A stretch of 61,791 nt of DNA from Bacteroidaceae bacterium (GCA_017617335.1 JAFZWK010000069.1:1-61791), one strand, 5' to 3'; counted from the first letter of the stretch, positions 17,211-27,049 are shown. Numbers and translations: made by a program. The notes: generated from the sequence alone by a model not told the origin.

Positions 17211-19727
17211 ATGAAAAGAAATCTTATCATTCTTATATTAGCAACCTGCTTGGGGAGAGCAAATGCTCAAGTAAATATCAATATTAATGTCAACAATCGA
17301 GGTATAGCCATTAGTCCCGTACTTTACGGCATTTTCTTCGAGGACATCAATCATGCGGCTGATGGCGGGCTCTATGCAGAACTGATCCGCAACCGTTCAT
17401 TTGAAGAGGATGGCCCACATCCTGCGGGTCCCAATCCGGAAAATCCTGAAGAAGCAATGTCATGGGGCACCATTGGACAAGGTACAACCTTAAAACGTAC
17501 CACAGAAAACATGCTTAACGATGCACAAGCTCATGCCGCGCTTCTGAGTGTGACGAATTCTGGTGGAGGTGCTACGAACGAGGGATTCTGGGGCATCAAT
17601 TGTGTTGCAGGACAGCAATACTCCCTATCCATGTGGGTTCGCATCGTAAACGGAAAACCTGGCAATTTAATGGCCTCGTTAGTTTCTGAGGATGGAACTA
17701 CGTTAGGTTCATCTATTCTGAAAGGAAAACTCAGTAAGAAATGGCAGAAGATAGAGGGTATCCTCGTTCCCATGATGAATGATCCCAAAGCGTCTTTCCA
17801 TTTGACAATGAGCGGAACAGGAACCATCGAGATTGATGTGGTAAGTTTGTTCCCTCCAACTTATAAAAACCGCCCCAACGGATGCCGTCCTCAACTGGCA
17901 GAGATGTTGTCTAAGATGAAACCGCAATTCATGCGTTTTCCCGGGGGATGTTATGTGGAAGGACAAGGTGATTCCATAAATGCATTCCACTGGGAACGTA
18001 CTATAGGACCTATCGAAAAACGTCCTGGTCACTATAATGCCAATTGGAAATATTGGACAAGTGACGGCCTCGGTTTCCACGAATTCCTGCAACTCGCTGA
18101 GGACATTGGTGCCAAGCCTCTTTATGTAGTCAACGTAGGTATCTGGCACGGAGGAGTGACTCCCGTCAGTCAACTGGAGCCTTGGATTCAAGAATGTATG
18201 GATGCACTGGAGTACGCTAACGGAGACATTTCCACCCAATTCGGTAAGATGAGGGCTGATAATGGACATCCTCAACCATTCAATATCGAATACTTGGAAA
18301 TTGGGAACGAGAATGGCAACAATCGCTTTGACGACAACTCGGACATGAGCGACCATTATTTCGAACGTTATCGACTTTTTTACGATGCTGTGAAAGCCAA
18401 ATATCCCAACATTAAATGTGTGGGTAACGTTCAGGCATGGGGCACTGACTGGCCCAGCTGGAGAAGTCAGGAACCCGTAGAATTGGTAGATGAGCATTAC
18501 TACCGTAATCCCTCTTGGTTTGCTGATGCATTCAACAAATATGACAATTACGATCGCAAGGGACCTGGCGTTTATGTTGGCGAATATGCCGTAACCTCAC
18601 AATTCGGCAAGGTTGGAAACATGAACGCGGCTTTGGGTGAGGCGGTTTATATGATTGGCATGGAACATAACAGCGACATCGTCAAGATGAACTCCTATGC
18701 TCCTCTTTTTGTCAACGACAATGCTTCCAATTGGCCAACGGATTTAATTCATTTCAATTCAAGCGAGGCATTCGGAACGCCCAGTTATTGGGTTCAGCAG
18801 CTCTTTTCCACCCATGTAGGTACTCGCCTCATCAATAGCAAAATGGAATGGAGACTCCCCGATGTTCAGGTCAAGGAAAGCAAGAAGCCCATTCACATCG
18901 GTGTGTCTGCCTGGAACACGAAAGCAACCTATAAAGATCCGCAAGTCATCATTGATGACCAAATCATTAATCTTCCTGCCATCGAAGATTGGAACACTCC
19001 CTCAACGGGTCAACAACCAGGTGGTCCCAGACGAATTAGGGCTAAAAGACAATGGACTACCCATGAAGGTTCGGTAACAAATTTGGGTGACACTCAAGGT
19101 AACATGTGGATTTGCCCTACAGAGATTAATGCCAAAAAATACACTTACAAGGTTCGAGCCTATAAAGAGAGTGGGACTGAGGGATTCCTAATAGTCTTCA
19201 ACTACGAGAATGAGAAGGACTTCGACTGGTTCAATGTGGGTGGATGGGGCAATGCAACGAACAACATAGAACAAAGTCAAGATGGTGGCCGTATCAACTT
19301 GACAGCAGGCCAAAGCTACAAGGTAGAAGAAGGACGCTGGTACGATCTTCGTATCGAAGTGGATGGCGACAATATGGCTACCTATATTGATGATAAACTG
19401 CAACTTCAAGGAAAACATCGGGATTCATCCATGCGAGGTATTTATCATGATGTCACTATCGATGAAGACAAGAAACTCATGTACATCAAAATAGTAAATG
19501 TTGGGAATACAGGTACTGATGGCACCATCAACTTGACCAATGGTTCTGCCCAAACAGCTGAAATGATTCGCCTGAGCAGTCAGAATGGACAAGACGAAAA
19601 CACGATGGAATATCCACTCAACATCATCCCTCGACCTGGAAATGTAAGTGTGGAGAACAACGGAGCACGACTCGCATTCCCAGTAGATCCTTTCTCTATC
19701 AATATCATCAGCGTGAAACTGAAATAA
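17211..19727 (+). CDS. GH51 alpha-L-arabinofuranosidase
   Basis: This is an 838-residue exported retaining enzyme that removes alpha-L-arabinofuranose from arabinoxylan or arabinan. Signal peptide residues come first, then VLYGIFFEDINHAADGGLYAELIRN typical of GH51. A CBM4/9-like jelly roll with SLSMWVRI lies near residues 75-215, and then the TIM barrel. The acid/base is E367 in EIGNEN and the nucleophile is E458 in YVGEYAV. The beta-sandwich domain after about residue 600 carries an extra LamG-like part (KVEEGRWYDLRIEVDGD), which makes the protein longer than simple GH51 enzymes. It forms a likely operon with the lyase-like gene 30 bases downstream. Confidence 0.93.
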   Translation: MKRNLIILILATCLGRANAQVNININVNNRGIAISPVLYGIFFEDINHAADGGLYAELIRNRSFEEDGPHPAGPNPENPEEAMSWGTIGQGTTLKRTTENMLNDAQAHAALLSVTNSGGGATNEGFWGINCVAGQQYSLSMWVRIVNGKPGNLMASLVSEDGTTLGSSILKGKLSKKWQKIEGILVPMMNDPKASFHLTMSGTGTIEIDVVSLFPPTYKNRPNGCRPQLAEMLSKMKPQFMRFPGGCYVEGQGDSINAFHWERTIGPIEKRPGHYNANWKYWTSDGLGFHEFLQLAEDIGAKPLYVVNVGIWHGGVTPVSQLEPWIQECMDALEYANGDISTQFGKMRADNGHPQPFNIEYLEIGNENGNNRFDDNSDMSDHYFERYRLFYDAVKAKYPNIKCVGNVQAWGTDWPSWRSQEPVELVDEHYYRNPSWFADAFNKYDNYDRKGPGVYVGEYAVTSQFGKVGNMNAALGEAVYMIGMEHNSDIVKMNSYAPLFVNDNASNWPTDLIHFNSSEAFGTPSYWVQQLFSTHVGTRLINSKMEWRLPDVQVKESKKPIHIGVSAWNTKATYKDPQVIIDDQIINLPAIEDWNTPSTGQQPGGPRRIRAKRQWTTHEGSVTNLGDTQGNMWICPTEINAKKYTYKVRAYKESGTEGFLIVFNYENEKDFDWFNVGGWGNATNNIEQSQDGGRINLTAGQSYKVEEGRWYDLRIEVDGDNMATYIDDKLQLQGKHRDSSMRGIYHDVTIDEDKKLMYIKIVNVGNTGTDGTINLTNGSAQTAEMIRLSSQNGQDENTMEYPLNIIPRPGNVSVENNGARLAFPVDPFSINIISVKLK

Positions 19728-19757
19728 GATTCCAAACTAACTAATCATAGAAGAAAT

Positions 19758-21599
19758 ATGAAAAAAAGACTTTCTTTAGTGCTGATTGCACTTTCTTTTG
19801 TTACCACCATAGAAACTAAGGCAGCTACTTTGCGTGCCGATAATGAACCTGGAACCTATGTCGAAACCAATCAAAAGATGCGCAAGCACCCTCGTTTACT
19901 TCTTCTGAAGGGAGAGGAGAAAAAACTCTTGAGGGACATCAAGAAAGATTCCATCTGGACTCGAGTCCATCTAAGTATTATCGATGCTTCTGATCAAATA
20001 TCCAAGCAACCTTATAACCTGTTGCAAAGAAAGATGGAAGGCAGACGTCTACTAAGCATCAGCAGGACTGCCCTCAGGAGAATTTTCTTTACCAGTTATG
20101 CCTATCGCACTACCAAGGATACCAAGTATAGAGACTACGCTAAAACAGAAATGCTGAACGTGTGTCAATTCTCAGATTGGAATCCCAACCATTTTTTGGA
20201 TGTCGCAGAGATGACATTGGCGGTTTCCATTGGTTATGATTGGCTGTACAACGAGTTGACTCCCACGGAACGACACATCATAGAACAAGCTATTATTGAG
20301 AAAGGATTGAAACCCTCATTCGATAATCATTTCAACATCCGGGGTGACAATAACTGGAATCAAGTGTGCCATACAGGTATGTCCTTTGGTGCCATAGCTA
20401 TTTGGGAGCAAGAAAAGGAACTCTGTGCCAACATCGTGAACCGTGCTATCTGGGGCGAGCCCTATGCCATGAAGGCTTATGATCCTGATGGAGTCTATCC
20501 TGAAGGCCCTGGGTACTGGGAATACGGAACTTCCTTCAATGTGCTCTTCATTGAAGCCATTCGACAGAACTTCGAATCAGATTTCGGTTTGACTAAGATT
20601 CCTGGATTCATGAAAACAGGAGAATACATTACTCACATGTGTACCCCTGGACTGGGTTGTTTCAACTACAGCGACAACGGAAACGGTTCAGCTGCCACTT
20701 CAACAGCTTTCTGGTTCTATCGTGAGACACGTGATCATAACATTCTCTTCAATCAAATGAGAATTCTTCATCGTCGTAATCCGGAATCTCTATCAAGGGA
20801 CCGTCTTGCACCTGCTGCTCTAATTTATGGTCATGATTTTTCTCTCACCATGCCTGAACAACCTAAAAGACTTGCGTGGACAGGAGATGGCATTAATCCT
20901 GTCTATGTTACACGAAGCGGTTGGGGCTATAACGATGCTTTCATGGCCATAAAAGCCGGCACCCCTAAAGCCAATCATGCCCACATGGATGTGGGAAGTT
21001 TCATTTATGAATCTCATGGCGTGAGGTGGGCTCTCGATCTTGGGACAGAGAATTACAATAACCTAGAACAGGCAAATTTAAGCATCTGGAACATGAAACA
21101 GAACTCAGATCGCTGGACCATATACCGCTATAACAATTACAACCATAACACGCTGACTTTCGATGATCAATTACAAGTTGTGAATGGCAGAGTTGACTTC
21201 AAGGAACGTAAAGTGGAATATCCAGGTTATGCCTCCCTCGACCTCTCTCCCATTTATGAGGAGCAAGTAAAAAATGTCACTCGCAGATGTGAACTAAATG
21301 GAATGGATAACCTGAAAGTGACCGATCATATCGAGACACTAAACAAATCAACCAAACTCATCTGGACCATGATGACGGAGGCAATGGTGAGCGTCATGGA
21401 TAATCAGAGGATAAAACTGACTAAGGGTGATTATAGCCTAACGTTATGCATCCAAGGGGCAAATGGGAAGTGGTTTGTGGAGAATGCTTCACCCCTTCGT
21501 AGTGTGGAGAGCGAAAACAAAGGCATCACCCGTATTCACTTCGTGGCCCGATTGGGAAGGAATTCTTCAACAGATCTTGTTGCCACTCTCAACAAATAA
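19758..21599 (+). CDS. heparinase II/III-family protein (polysaccharide-lyase type)
   Basis: This is a 613-residue exported protein with the alpha/alpha-toroid plus beta-sandwich plan of heparinase II/III-type lyases. The signal peptide ends near KAA. The toroid includes GYDWLYNELTPTER, then GDNNWNQVCHTGM (candidate active-site Asn/His), PEGPGYWEYGTSF (candidate Tyr) and, in the sandwich, KANHAHMDVGSFIYES (candidate His). These are the places where such lyases keep their catalytic groups. The substrate is unlikely to be deducible from sequence; uronate-containing glycans are usual for the fold. Being 30 bases behind a GH51 gene, it may act on an arabinose-decorated acidic polysaccharide such as pectin or an arabinogalactan, which is inference. 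Confidence 0.8.
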   Translation: MKKRLSLVLIALSFVTTIETKAATLRADNEPGTYVETNQKMRKHPRLLLLKGEEKKLLRDIKKDSIWTRVHLSIIDASDQISKQPYNLLQRKMEGRRLLSISRTALRRIFFTSYAYRTTKDTKYRDYAKTEMLNVCQFSDWNPNHFLDVAEMTLAVSIGYDWLYNELTPTERHIIEQAIIEKGLKPSFDNHFNIRGDNNWNQVCHTGMSFGAIAIWEQEKELCANIVNRAIWGEPYAMKAYDPDGVYPEGPGYWEYGTSFNVLFIEAIRQNFESDFGLTKIPGFMKTGEYITHMCTPGLGCFNYSDNGNGSAATSTAFWFYRETRDHNILFNQMRILHRRNPESLSRDRLAPAALIYGHDFSLTMPEQPKRLAWTGDGINPVYVTRSGWGYNDAFMAIKAGTPKANHAHMDVGSFIYESHGVRWALDLGTENYNNLEQANLSIWNMKQNSDRWTIYRYNNYNHNTLTFDDQLQVVNGRVDFKERKVEYPGYASLDLSPIYEEQVKNVTRRCELNGMDNLKVTDHIETLNKSTKLIWTMMTEAMVSVMDNQRIKLTKGDYSLTLCIQGANGKWFVENASPLRSVESENKGITRIHFVARLGRNSSTDLVATLNK

Positions 21600-21709
21600 A
21601 AGTCAATCTCAGGTCATAAAAAAATAAATTGTTCCTACGGCATGCCAATGATTTGAGCATCGTAAGAAGGTAAAGAAAATAGGGCAGCAAAAACTGACAA
21701 GACAGAATA

Positions 21710-23407
21710 CTAAAAGGAATAAAGGAAATCTTTTCCTTCCTTCAAAAGGTCTTCTGCCTTTTGAGACTCATCATAACTGTTCGAGCGGAACTTTTCTAAA
21801 ATGGTGTCCCATTTCTTTAATTGTGTCTCTGAGGCTGTTTCCTTCAGGATGCGAATCTTCTCATAGTCCTGAATACCTTCCACTAATCGCTCCATACGGA
21901 TACTGCTGCAACCCGGATACACTAGATAGCAATCGCCTGAGGGCCAAGCAGGATATCGGCTGTCCTGATTGGGCTGTGGTGTCCAACTGCAATATGCCCA
22001 ACGCAAGTAGCCATCGTAGCCAGCGGCCATGGCATGCCATCCCAAGAAAGCGGATTCTGCAGGATCCGAGAAGGTAAATGTGTTGGGACGATCTGGACCA
22101 CAACAGGTGTAGAATGTTATCTTCTGCCCCTTTGTACTCCTCCTGTCCAACACCTCCCTTGCCAGGAGTTTATATTGATAGGCTACACTCAAGTCATACA
22201 CGCGATCACCGATTTCAGAGTCTACATCATAGTTGGCTGCACCTTCGATGCGCCAATTGGGATCGGCCTCCTTCACCACCTTCCATGCAGCATCCATTTG
22301 ATCCATGGGACGCTCATCCATTGCAATACAAGTACGGTCAAACCATCCCTTTAGTTTCAAATGTTTGGCAAAGTCCTTAAGAAAAGGAAGAATCAAGTCG
22401 CGATACTCAGGAGTGGATGGCTTACATGCTATCGTCTTCACGCTGTTGGTGGCACAATCATAATAATCAAAGATGTAACTCCAGGGAACCAGTGTATAAC
22501 AATCGATTTGTTCAGTGATGCCACAGTCCATCATGAACTGAATCCATTTGTCGAAAACGGTATAATCGTACTTCCAACTACCATCCAACTGCTTCATCTT
22601 GGCTATCATGCTCTCGAAGGGGTCAAACGTTTGACTATTCCAAGGATGCTGGATAATGGAGGCTGTGATTACTTTCTGGCCAGCATTGGCCAAAAGCTGC
22701 ATCATGGGACGCATAAGGTCGAAATGAGCCTGACTCCATAAAGGAACCTGATAATAGCGAGCAAAAGCATAAGGATTCTGCCACAGGTCGAGATGGAACT
22801 TCCAATCTTTGGGTTCGGGCAACACATGGTTGACCACTTGCACCTGTAAGGGGAGCGTTAGCTTTTGGCCATCACAATCCACCGATAGGGTACCTTTGTA
22901 AATTCCTGCCTTTATGTCAGCAGGCACTTTCACATCAAGCCATAAGGGGCGTGCTGTCTTTGCTTCTACCTTCAGGGTTTTGGCAGGATCCAGTCGATCT
23001 GCTAATAGAAACGAGTCTTTCTTATCGTTATGCCAATCGGTTAATACATAACGAACGAAATACTTCTTCATGTTAGATGAGGGAATGATACTCTTGCCAC
23101 ACTTCAGGTCACTTACCGTCATGCTGACATTTTGAAGTTCTGTAGGAGTAGCCAGTACTGCTTGAGCCGCAACCCGTTCACCCTTCCAAGCACGTATAGT
23201 CAACGTCTTGTCGCTGGAAACAGGAACTTGACTGCGTGAATATCTCTGGTCAATTGTTCCCCAGCCAAGAGTCACCTTTTTCAGGGTATTCCATGCTTCT
23301 TGTGGCCCTGGTTTTGGGTCAGCAGGTTCTGCATCATTGGGTTGTGCCATAGTAGGAAGTGCCATCAACAAGAAAGCAAGCACACTCATCCATTTGTTTA
23401 TTTTCAT
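21710..23407 (-). CDS. GH123-like DUF4091 glycosidase
   Basis: This is a 565-residue exported protein (signal peptide ends ALPTMAQ) with an N-terminal beta-sandwich and a C-terminal barrel of the DUF4091/GH123 type. Known GH123 members are N-acetyl-beta-galactosaminidases working by substrate-assisted catalysis with an adjacent Asp-Glu pair. Here D364-E365 lies in IAMDERPMD, as expected. The sandwich shows the GIYKGTLSV motif. Aromatic-rich loops (SWTPQPNQDSRYPAWPSGD) and GIQDYEK near the end are also typical. Many DUF4091 proteins have other or unknown substrates, so amino-sugar specificity is not certain. It starts 50 bases after the mutarotase gene and may share its transcript. Confidence 0.82.
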   Translation of the reverse strand: MKINKWMSVLAFLLMALPTMAQPNDAEPADPKPGPQEAWNTLKKVTLGWGTIDQRYSRSQVPVSSDKTLTIRAWKGERVAAQAVLATPTELQNVSMTVSDLKCGKSIIPSSNMKKYFVRYVLTDWHNDKKDSFLLADRLDPAKTLKVEAKTARPLWLDVKVPADIKAGIYKGTLSVDCDGQKLTLPLQVQVVNHVLPEPKDWKFHLDLWQNPYAFARYYQVPLWSQAHFDLMRPMMQLLANAGQKVITASIIQHPWNSQTFDPFESMIAKMKQLDGSWKYDYTVFDKWIQFMMDCGITEQIDCYTLVPWSYIFDYYDCATNSVKTIACKPSTPEYRDLILPFLKDFAKHLKLKGWFDRTCIAMDERPMDQMDAAWKVVKEADPNWRIEGAANYDVDSEIGDRVYDLSVAYQYKLLAREVLDRRSTKGQKITFYTCCGPDRPNTFTFSDPAESAFLGWHAMAAGYDGYLRWAYCSWTPQPNQDSRYPAWPSGDCYLVYPGCSSIRMERLVEGIQDYEKIRILKETASETQLKKWDTILEKFRSNSYDESQKAEDLLKEGKDFLYSF

Positions 23408-23457
23408 GTCCTTCGTATTTTGAGGGTTAAACTTTCATTTCACTTGGATGGCAATCT

Positions 23458-23835
23458 CTATTCATAGAGATAGAACATGCGTTCCATCATCTGCCACTTC
23501 TCGTCGCTTCGAGCCTCGGCCGAACATCCCTGGAATTTTGCCACAAAAGCTTCCCACTCCGCCTGACGGGGCAAGGTTGCCAAACGAGCCATAGCCTTGT
23601 CCCAGTCGAAGTCAATGGGAGCATCTACAATCATGACCAGTTTAGTACCAAGTATATAAATCTCCATCTCCAAGATACCTACCTCGCGGATACCATCGCG
23701 GATCTCCTTCCACTGATATTCTTGACTATGCCATTTGCGGTACTGGGCAATCATTTCAGGATCATCACGCAGTTCCAAAATTTGCACGAATCGTTTCGTC
23801 TCTCCAGAAAATTTCTTTTGTTCGTAGCCTTTCAT
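23458..23835 (-). CDS. L-rhamnose/L-fucose mutarotase family protein
   Basis: This is a 125-residue cytosolic protein of the RhaM/RhaU-type mutarotase family (DUF718), which interconverts anomers of deoxyhexoses. Visible features are EMIAQYRKWHSQEY, the I(R)EVGILEMEIYILGTKLVMIVD strand pair and a C-terminal WQMMERMFYLYE. The ATG at 23835 gives the usual family length; the frame runs on to 24027 but that would start beyond the -7 box at 23863. It is divergent from the thioredoxin gene and 50 bases upstream of the DUF4091 gene. Sugar preference cannot be read directly, and rhamnose or fucose would both fit the GH78 and GH29 enzymes elsewhere in the window. Confidence 0.85.
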   Translation of the reverse strand: MKGYEQKKFSGETKRFVQILELRDDPEMIAQYRKWHSQEYQWKEIRDGIREVGILEMEIYILGTKLVMIVDAPIDFDWDKAMARLATLPRQAEWEAFVAKFQGCSAEARSDEKWQMMERMFYLYE

Positions 23836-23860
23836 GTTTGTGTACTTTATGTTGTCTACT

Positions 23861-23870
23861 CGCAAATATA
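23861..23870 (-). promoter_or_regulatory. -7 box for the mutarotase gene
   Basis: The minus strand reads TATATTTGCG, matching TAnnTTTG, 27 bases upstream of the ATG at 23835; it decides the start. Confidence 0.7.
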
Positions 23871-23901
23871 GCAAGATTTCACGAAAGAATGATGTTTTGT
23901 T

Positions 23902-23933
23902 TTGGTTTTTATTGATTAATATGCTAACTTTGC
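23902..23933 (+). promoter_or_regulatory. promoter of the thioredoxin-like operon
   Basis: TTGG at 23902 and TAACTTTGC at 23925-23933 have normal Bacteroidetes spacing. The ATG follows at 23981. An in-frame ATG at 23834 lies upstream of this promoter and is rejected. Confidence 0.72.
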
Positions 23934-23980
23934 TCCACAAATCAACTTTTCCTTCGGGAAATCTAACTGGAAAATGCTCT

Positions 23981-24478
23981 ATGAGAAGATTTCTTTTTGT
24001 TTTGGTGATGGTTTTCCTGTCCACCACTGCACTCTATGCACAACTCAAGAAAGTATACAACGAGTCCATTGATCCCATCGCTCAGATAGATTCTGCCATC
24101 ACGGTAGCCAAGCAGTCCCAACGGCACGTACTCTGTCAAGTAGGTGGGAACTGGTGCCCCTGGTGCCTGAAATTTGCTGACTTCGTCACAAAGGATGAGG
24201 AAATCGACAAGATGCTACGAGACAACTACGTCTACATCCACATCAACTATACTTCACTCAAAGACAAGAAGAGTCGTCTGGTAGCCGAGCGACTGCAGAA
24301 TCCTGGTCGATTCGGATTCCCCGTATTGGTGATACTGGATGGTAAAGGCAAGATTCTGCATACTCAGGATTCCGCCATGTTGGAGGAAGGAGAGAGCTAC
24401 AATCAAAAGACGGTTCTCCGTTTCCTGAAGAATTGGACACCCGAAGCTTGTAGCGACAGTTGGAAGACGCAAAAGTAA
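23981..24478 (+). CDS. periplasmic thioredoxin-family protein
   Basis: This is a 165-residue exported thioredoxin-fold protein. The signal peptide is MRRFLFVLVMVFLSTTALYAQ. The redox motif is WCPWC in GGNWCPWCLKF, and the cis-Pro region is FGFPVLVILD. The order and length match the thioredoxin_7-type proteins that reduce or isomerise disulfides in the envelope. The redox partner is not evident. Its stop overlaps the acyltransferase start by about 19 bases, so the two are co-translated. Confidence 0.88.
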   Translation: MRRFLFVLVMVFLSTTALYAQLKKVYNESIDPIAQIDSAITVAKQSQRHVLCQVGGNWCPWCLKFADFVTKDEEIDKMLRDNYVYIHINYTSLKDKKSRLVAERLQNPGRFGFPVLVILDGKGKILHTQDSAMLEEGESYNQKTVLRFLKNWTPEACSDSWKTQK

Positions 24479-25407
24479 ACACTCCTTCCTTTAGACTTCC
24501 CTACTTTGATTTAGCCAAGGGAGTCTGCATCCTGTTGGTAGTCTTCTATCATCTGCAAGAAGCCTATGAGGTGAATCTTCCAACAGACCGTTTTCTGTTG
24601 TTGGTTCGAATGCCTCTCTATTACTTCCTCTCAGGCTTCTTCTTCAAGGAATATGATGGGTACTTCTCATTTGCCAAGAAAAAAATAAAGCGTCTGCTCA
24701 TACCCTTTCTCTTCTTTTACCTCCTTACCTCTGTTCTCTTACCTATTCTTGCGAACCGTTTTCTGGGGATAAGTTTCAGCACAGGAAAAAATTGGAGTCT
24801 GCTCTATGCGTTCCTCACCTATGCTGACTATCCCAATATTCCGCTGTGGTTTCTGTGGGCACTTTTTTTACTCAACCTGCTCTTTTATCTGTTACATTAT
24901 TATTGTCGAAACCTTCCCCTGCTAGGTTTTATCTGTCTGGTTTTATCGTGCGTATTAGGAAACTTCTCTCCCATCGCCTTGCCTGCATCGCTCAATCGCA
25001 TGTTCGATGGTCTGCTTTTCTTCTATTTTGGCTATGTCTTCCGGTTCCTTTTTACAGACAGTTTCCAACAATGGTACCACACCACCTCTTTTGTCGTCCT
25101 TTTCATCCTGATTGGCATATGGACTCCAGAGAACGTGGCTCTACTTCTTCTCCAGCACTATGTTGGTGGTCTTTTGGGTATCGTGGGATTGGTCCTCATC
25201 TGTCGAATGATAGGTCATCTCCCCTATCTTTCCTATCTGGGGCGCTACTCTATCATGGTTTTGGTAACTCATGAACCTCTTATCCGTCTGTTGCGGCTTG
25301 CTCATGTGCCCCACATTCTCATAGCCTTTGGTATTCTTTTACTCTTATATCCCCTCATTATTCCTCTCATGCGCCGTTATCTTCCCTATGTGACGGCCCA
25401 AAAATAA
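24460..25407 (+). CDS. acyltransferase family 3 membrane protein
   Basis: This is a 315-residue integral membrane acyltransferase with about ten hydrophobic segments, of the OafA/WecH type that transfers acetyl or other acyl groups to envelope sugars. The family's first-helix motif is present: YFDLAKGVCILLVVFYH, with the catalytic His at its end and a membrane-proximal LSGFFF soon after. No ATG is available, so I use the TTG at 24460, 19 bases inside the preceding gene and only about 14 residues before the conserved motif. It is followed after 23 bases by an AlaX-like gene. The acceptor is unknown. Confidence 0.85.
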   Translation: MEDAKVNTPSFRLPYFDLAKGVCILLVVFYHLQEAYEVNLPTDRFLLLVRMPLYYFLSGFFFKEYDGYFSFAKKKIKRLLIPFLFFYLLTSVLLPILANRFLGISFSTGKNWSLLYAFLTYADYPNIPLWFLWALFLLNLLFYLLHYYCRNLPLLGFICLVLSCVLGNFSPIALPASLNRMFDGLLFFYFGYVFRFLFTDSFQQWYHTTSFVVLFILIGIWTPENVALLLLQHYVGGLLGIVGLVLICRMIGHLPYLSYLGRYSIMVLVTHEPLIRLLRLAHVPHILIAFGILLLLYPLIIPLMRRYLPYVTAQK

Positions 25408-25430
25408 ATCTTATAACTCTTGTATTATGT

Positions 25431-25895
25431 ATGGCTGAAGAACCCATTCTGAATGAACACAACAAATTAGAGTTCCCTCCTGCTCATACTGCCGAGCACT
25501 TACTGAATCAAACAATGGTTCGCATGTTTGGCTGTGGGCGCAGTAAAAACACTCATATCGAGCGCAAGAAGAGTAAAATCAACTGGCCGCTTCCATCCTG
25601 CCCTACTCCAGATCAGATTGCTGAGATAGAAAATATCATCAATCGCCTCATCCAGCAAGACCTTCCCGTCACCTACGAATATGTCACTCGCGATGAGATT
25701 CCTGCTGATGTTCCTCTCGACAAGTTGCCTGATGATGCTTCCCAAACGTTACGCTTAGTCCACATCGGAGATTATGATGTATGTGCATGCATTGGAACAC
25801 ATGTTCAAAGTACGGGTGAAATTGGCTCCTTCCGCATCACCAGCACCAGCTACAAAGATGGAGATTTCCGCATTGTTTTCAAAGTACAGCAATAA
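25431..25895 (+). CDS. AlaX-like tRNA-editing domain protein
   Basis: This 154-residue cytosolic protein has the zinc-binding signature of the second additional domain (SAD) of threonyl/alanyl-tRNA synthetases: HTAEH (His-x3-His, near residues 19-23) and CIGTH (Cys-x3-His, near residue 118), followed by the strand GEIGSFRIT. Free-standing proteins of this kind deacylate mischarged tRNA such as Ser-tRNA(Ala). It is shorter than typical AlaX because the N-terminal beta-barrel is missing, so it would be a minimal SAD-only form; other hydrolytic roles are possible. It is third in the operon starting at 23981. Confidence 0.78.
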   Translation: MAEEPILNEHNKLEFPPAHTAEHLLNQTMVRMFGCGRSKNTHIERKKSKINWPLPSCPTPDQIAEIENIINRLIQQDLPVTYEYVTRDEIPADVPLDKLPDDASQTLRLVHIGDYDVCACIGTHVQSTGEIGSFRITSTSYKDGDFRIVFKVQQ

Positions 25896-25996
25896 CACAT
25901 CGTTGAAAAACTTTTTGCCCTCGTTTTAAAAATTGAGAAAGCACGATTCGGCTGATACCAAAGCGTGAAATAGACCAACCATTTTCTGGTTAATCC

Positions 25997-27049
25997 TTAC
26001 TTCTTGACTTTCCTAATAGCGGGGATGCCTTCTTGGGTGGGAGTTACCTTGCGAATGGTTCCGTCCTCGTTGAACTCCATTCTATCGATGCATACCTGCC
26101 GATGGAAACCAGGACCCTTAGCATGAGGATAGAGATAGTCCTTGTTGATGCGGTGGTAGACAATATACCATTCATCCCGACCAGGAATCTGCAGAACGCT
26201 GTTGTGAGCAGGACCATAGATTTCCTTTTCAGGACGCTGAAACAGAATCACAGGATCCTGAGCTACTTCAATGGGGCCAAGAGGACTGTCGCTCGTGCCG
26301 TATGCTACATGATAATTAGGACTTCCCGTATCGTCCACACTCCAAAGGAAATAGTACTTTCCATTACGATAAAAAACATAGGTTCCCTCGCGATACGCAT
26401 AATCTTCCAACGTTCCACCTCGGGGAGTCATCACGGTCACGGTATTCTGCCTGATGCTCACCATGTCATCGTTCAACTCAGCTCCTGCCATATAGCCATT
26501 CCCCCAGTAAAGATAACTCTTCCCAGAAACTGGATCTGTGAAAACGTCTACGTCTATCTGCTGACCACCTCGCACACCCTCGGGTTTCTCATCAATCAAG
26601 GGGTGTCCCAAGTCAACATAAGGTCCCGTAGGACTATCCGCCACAGCCACACCGATTGACTTGCGGTCTTTCGCCATATCATGTCCACTGAAATAGAAGT
26701 AGTATTTATACGTTCCATCTGCCTGAAGTTTTTCCTCAATGCAGGGAGCCCACGCATTTCCGCTGGCCCAGGCGACCTGTTGAGTACCCAGATCCAACAT
26801 GATTCCTTCGTGCTGCCAACACGTCAAATCCGCGCTGCTGAAGACAGTAAAGTAATAGCCGCCCCATCCTTCTACTCCATCAGTCGTGCTGTAGATGTAG
26901 AACTTTCCCGTCTGGTGTGAGTACATCACCTCGGGATCGGCATGAAACTCTGGCAGGATGGGATTTCCGCTCATTCGCTGTGTCTTGCGCGGTGAAACGG
27001 TCAGACAAATCAGAACCAGTGTTATCGACAAAAGTATTCTCTTCATCAT
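25997..27049 (-). CDS. GH43 glycosidase
   Basis: This is a 350-residue exported GH43 enzyme of the beta-xylosidase/alpha-arabinofuranosidase type. Catalytic residues are all present: base D38 in HADPEV, modulating aspartate in IDVDVF (D166/D168) and acid E221 in YREGTYVF. RNGKYYFLWS and YGPAHNSVL are further family marks. I start at the ATG at 27049, four bases after the transporter stop; the frame extends to 27070 but then would overlap the transporter and place residues before the signal peptide. It is probably in one operon with the EamA transporter. Confidence 0.9.
   Translation of the reverse strand: MMKRILLSITLVLICLTVSPRKTQRMSGNPILPEFHADPEVMYSHQTGKFYIYSTTDGVEGWGGYYFTVFSSADLTCWQHEGIMLDLGTQQVAWASGNAWAPCIEEKLQADGTYKYYFYFSGHDMAKDRKSIGVAVADSPTGPYVDLGHPLIDEKPEGVRGGQQIDVDVFTDPVSGKSYLYWGNGYMAGAELNDDMVSIRQNTVTVMTPRGGTLEDYAYREGTYVFYRNGKYYFLWSVDDTGSPNYHVAYGTSDSPLGPIEVAQDPVILFQRPEKEIYGPAHNSVLQIPGRDEWYIVYHRINKDYLYPHAKGPGFHRQVCIDRMEFNEDGTIRKVTPTQEGIPAIRKVKK

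Noticed and set aside
23834-23980. Upstream start for the thioredoxin gene
   Set aside because: It would overlap the divergent mutarotase start and precede the promoter at 23925; the signal peptide starts at 23981.
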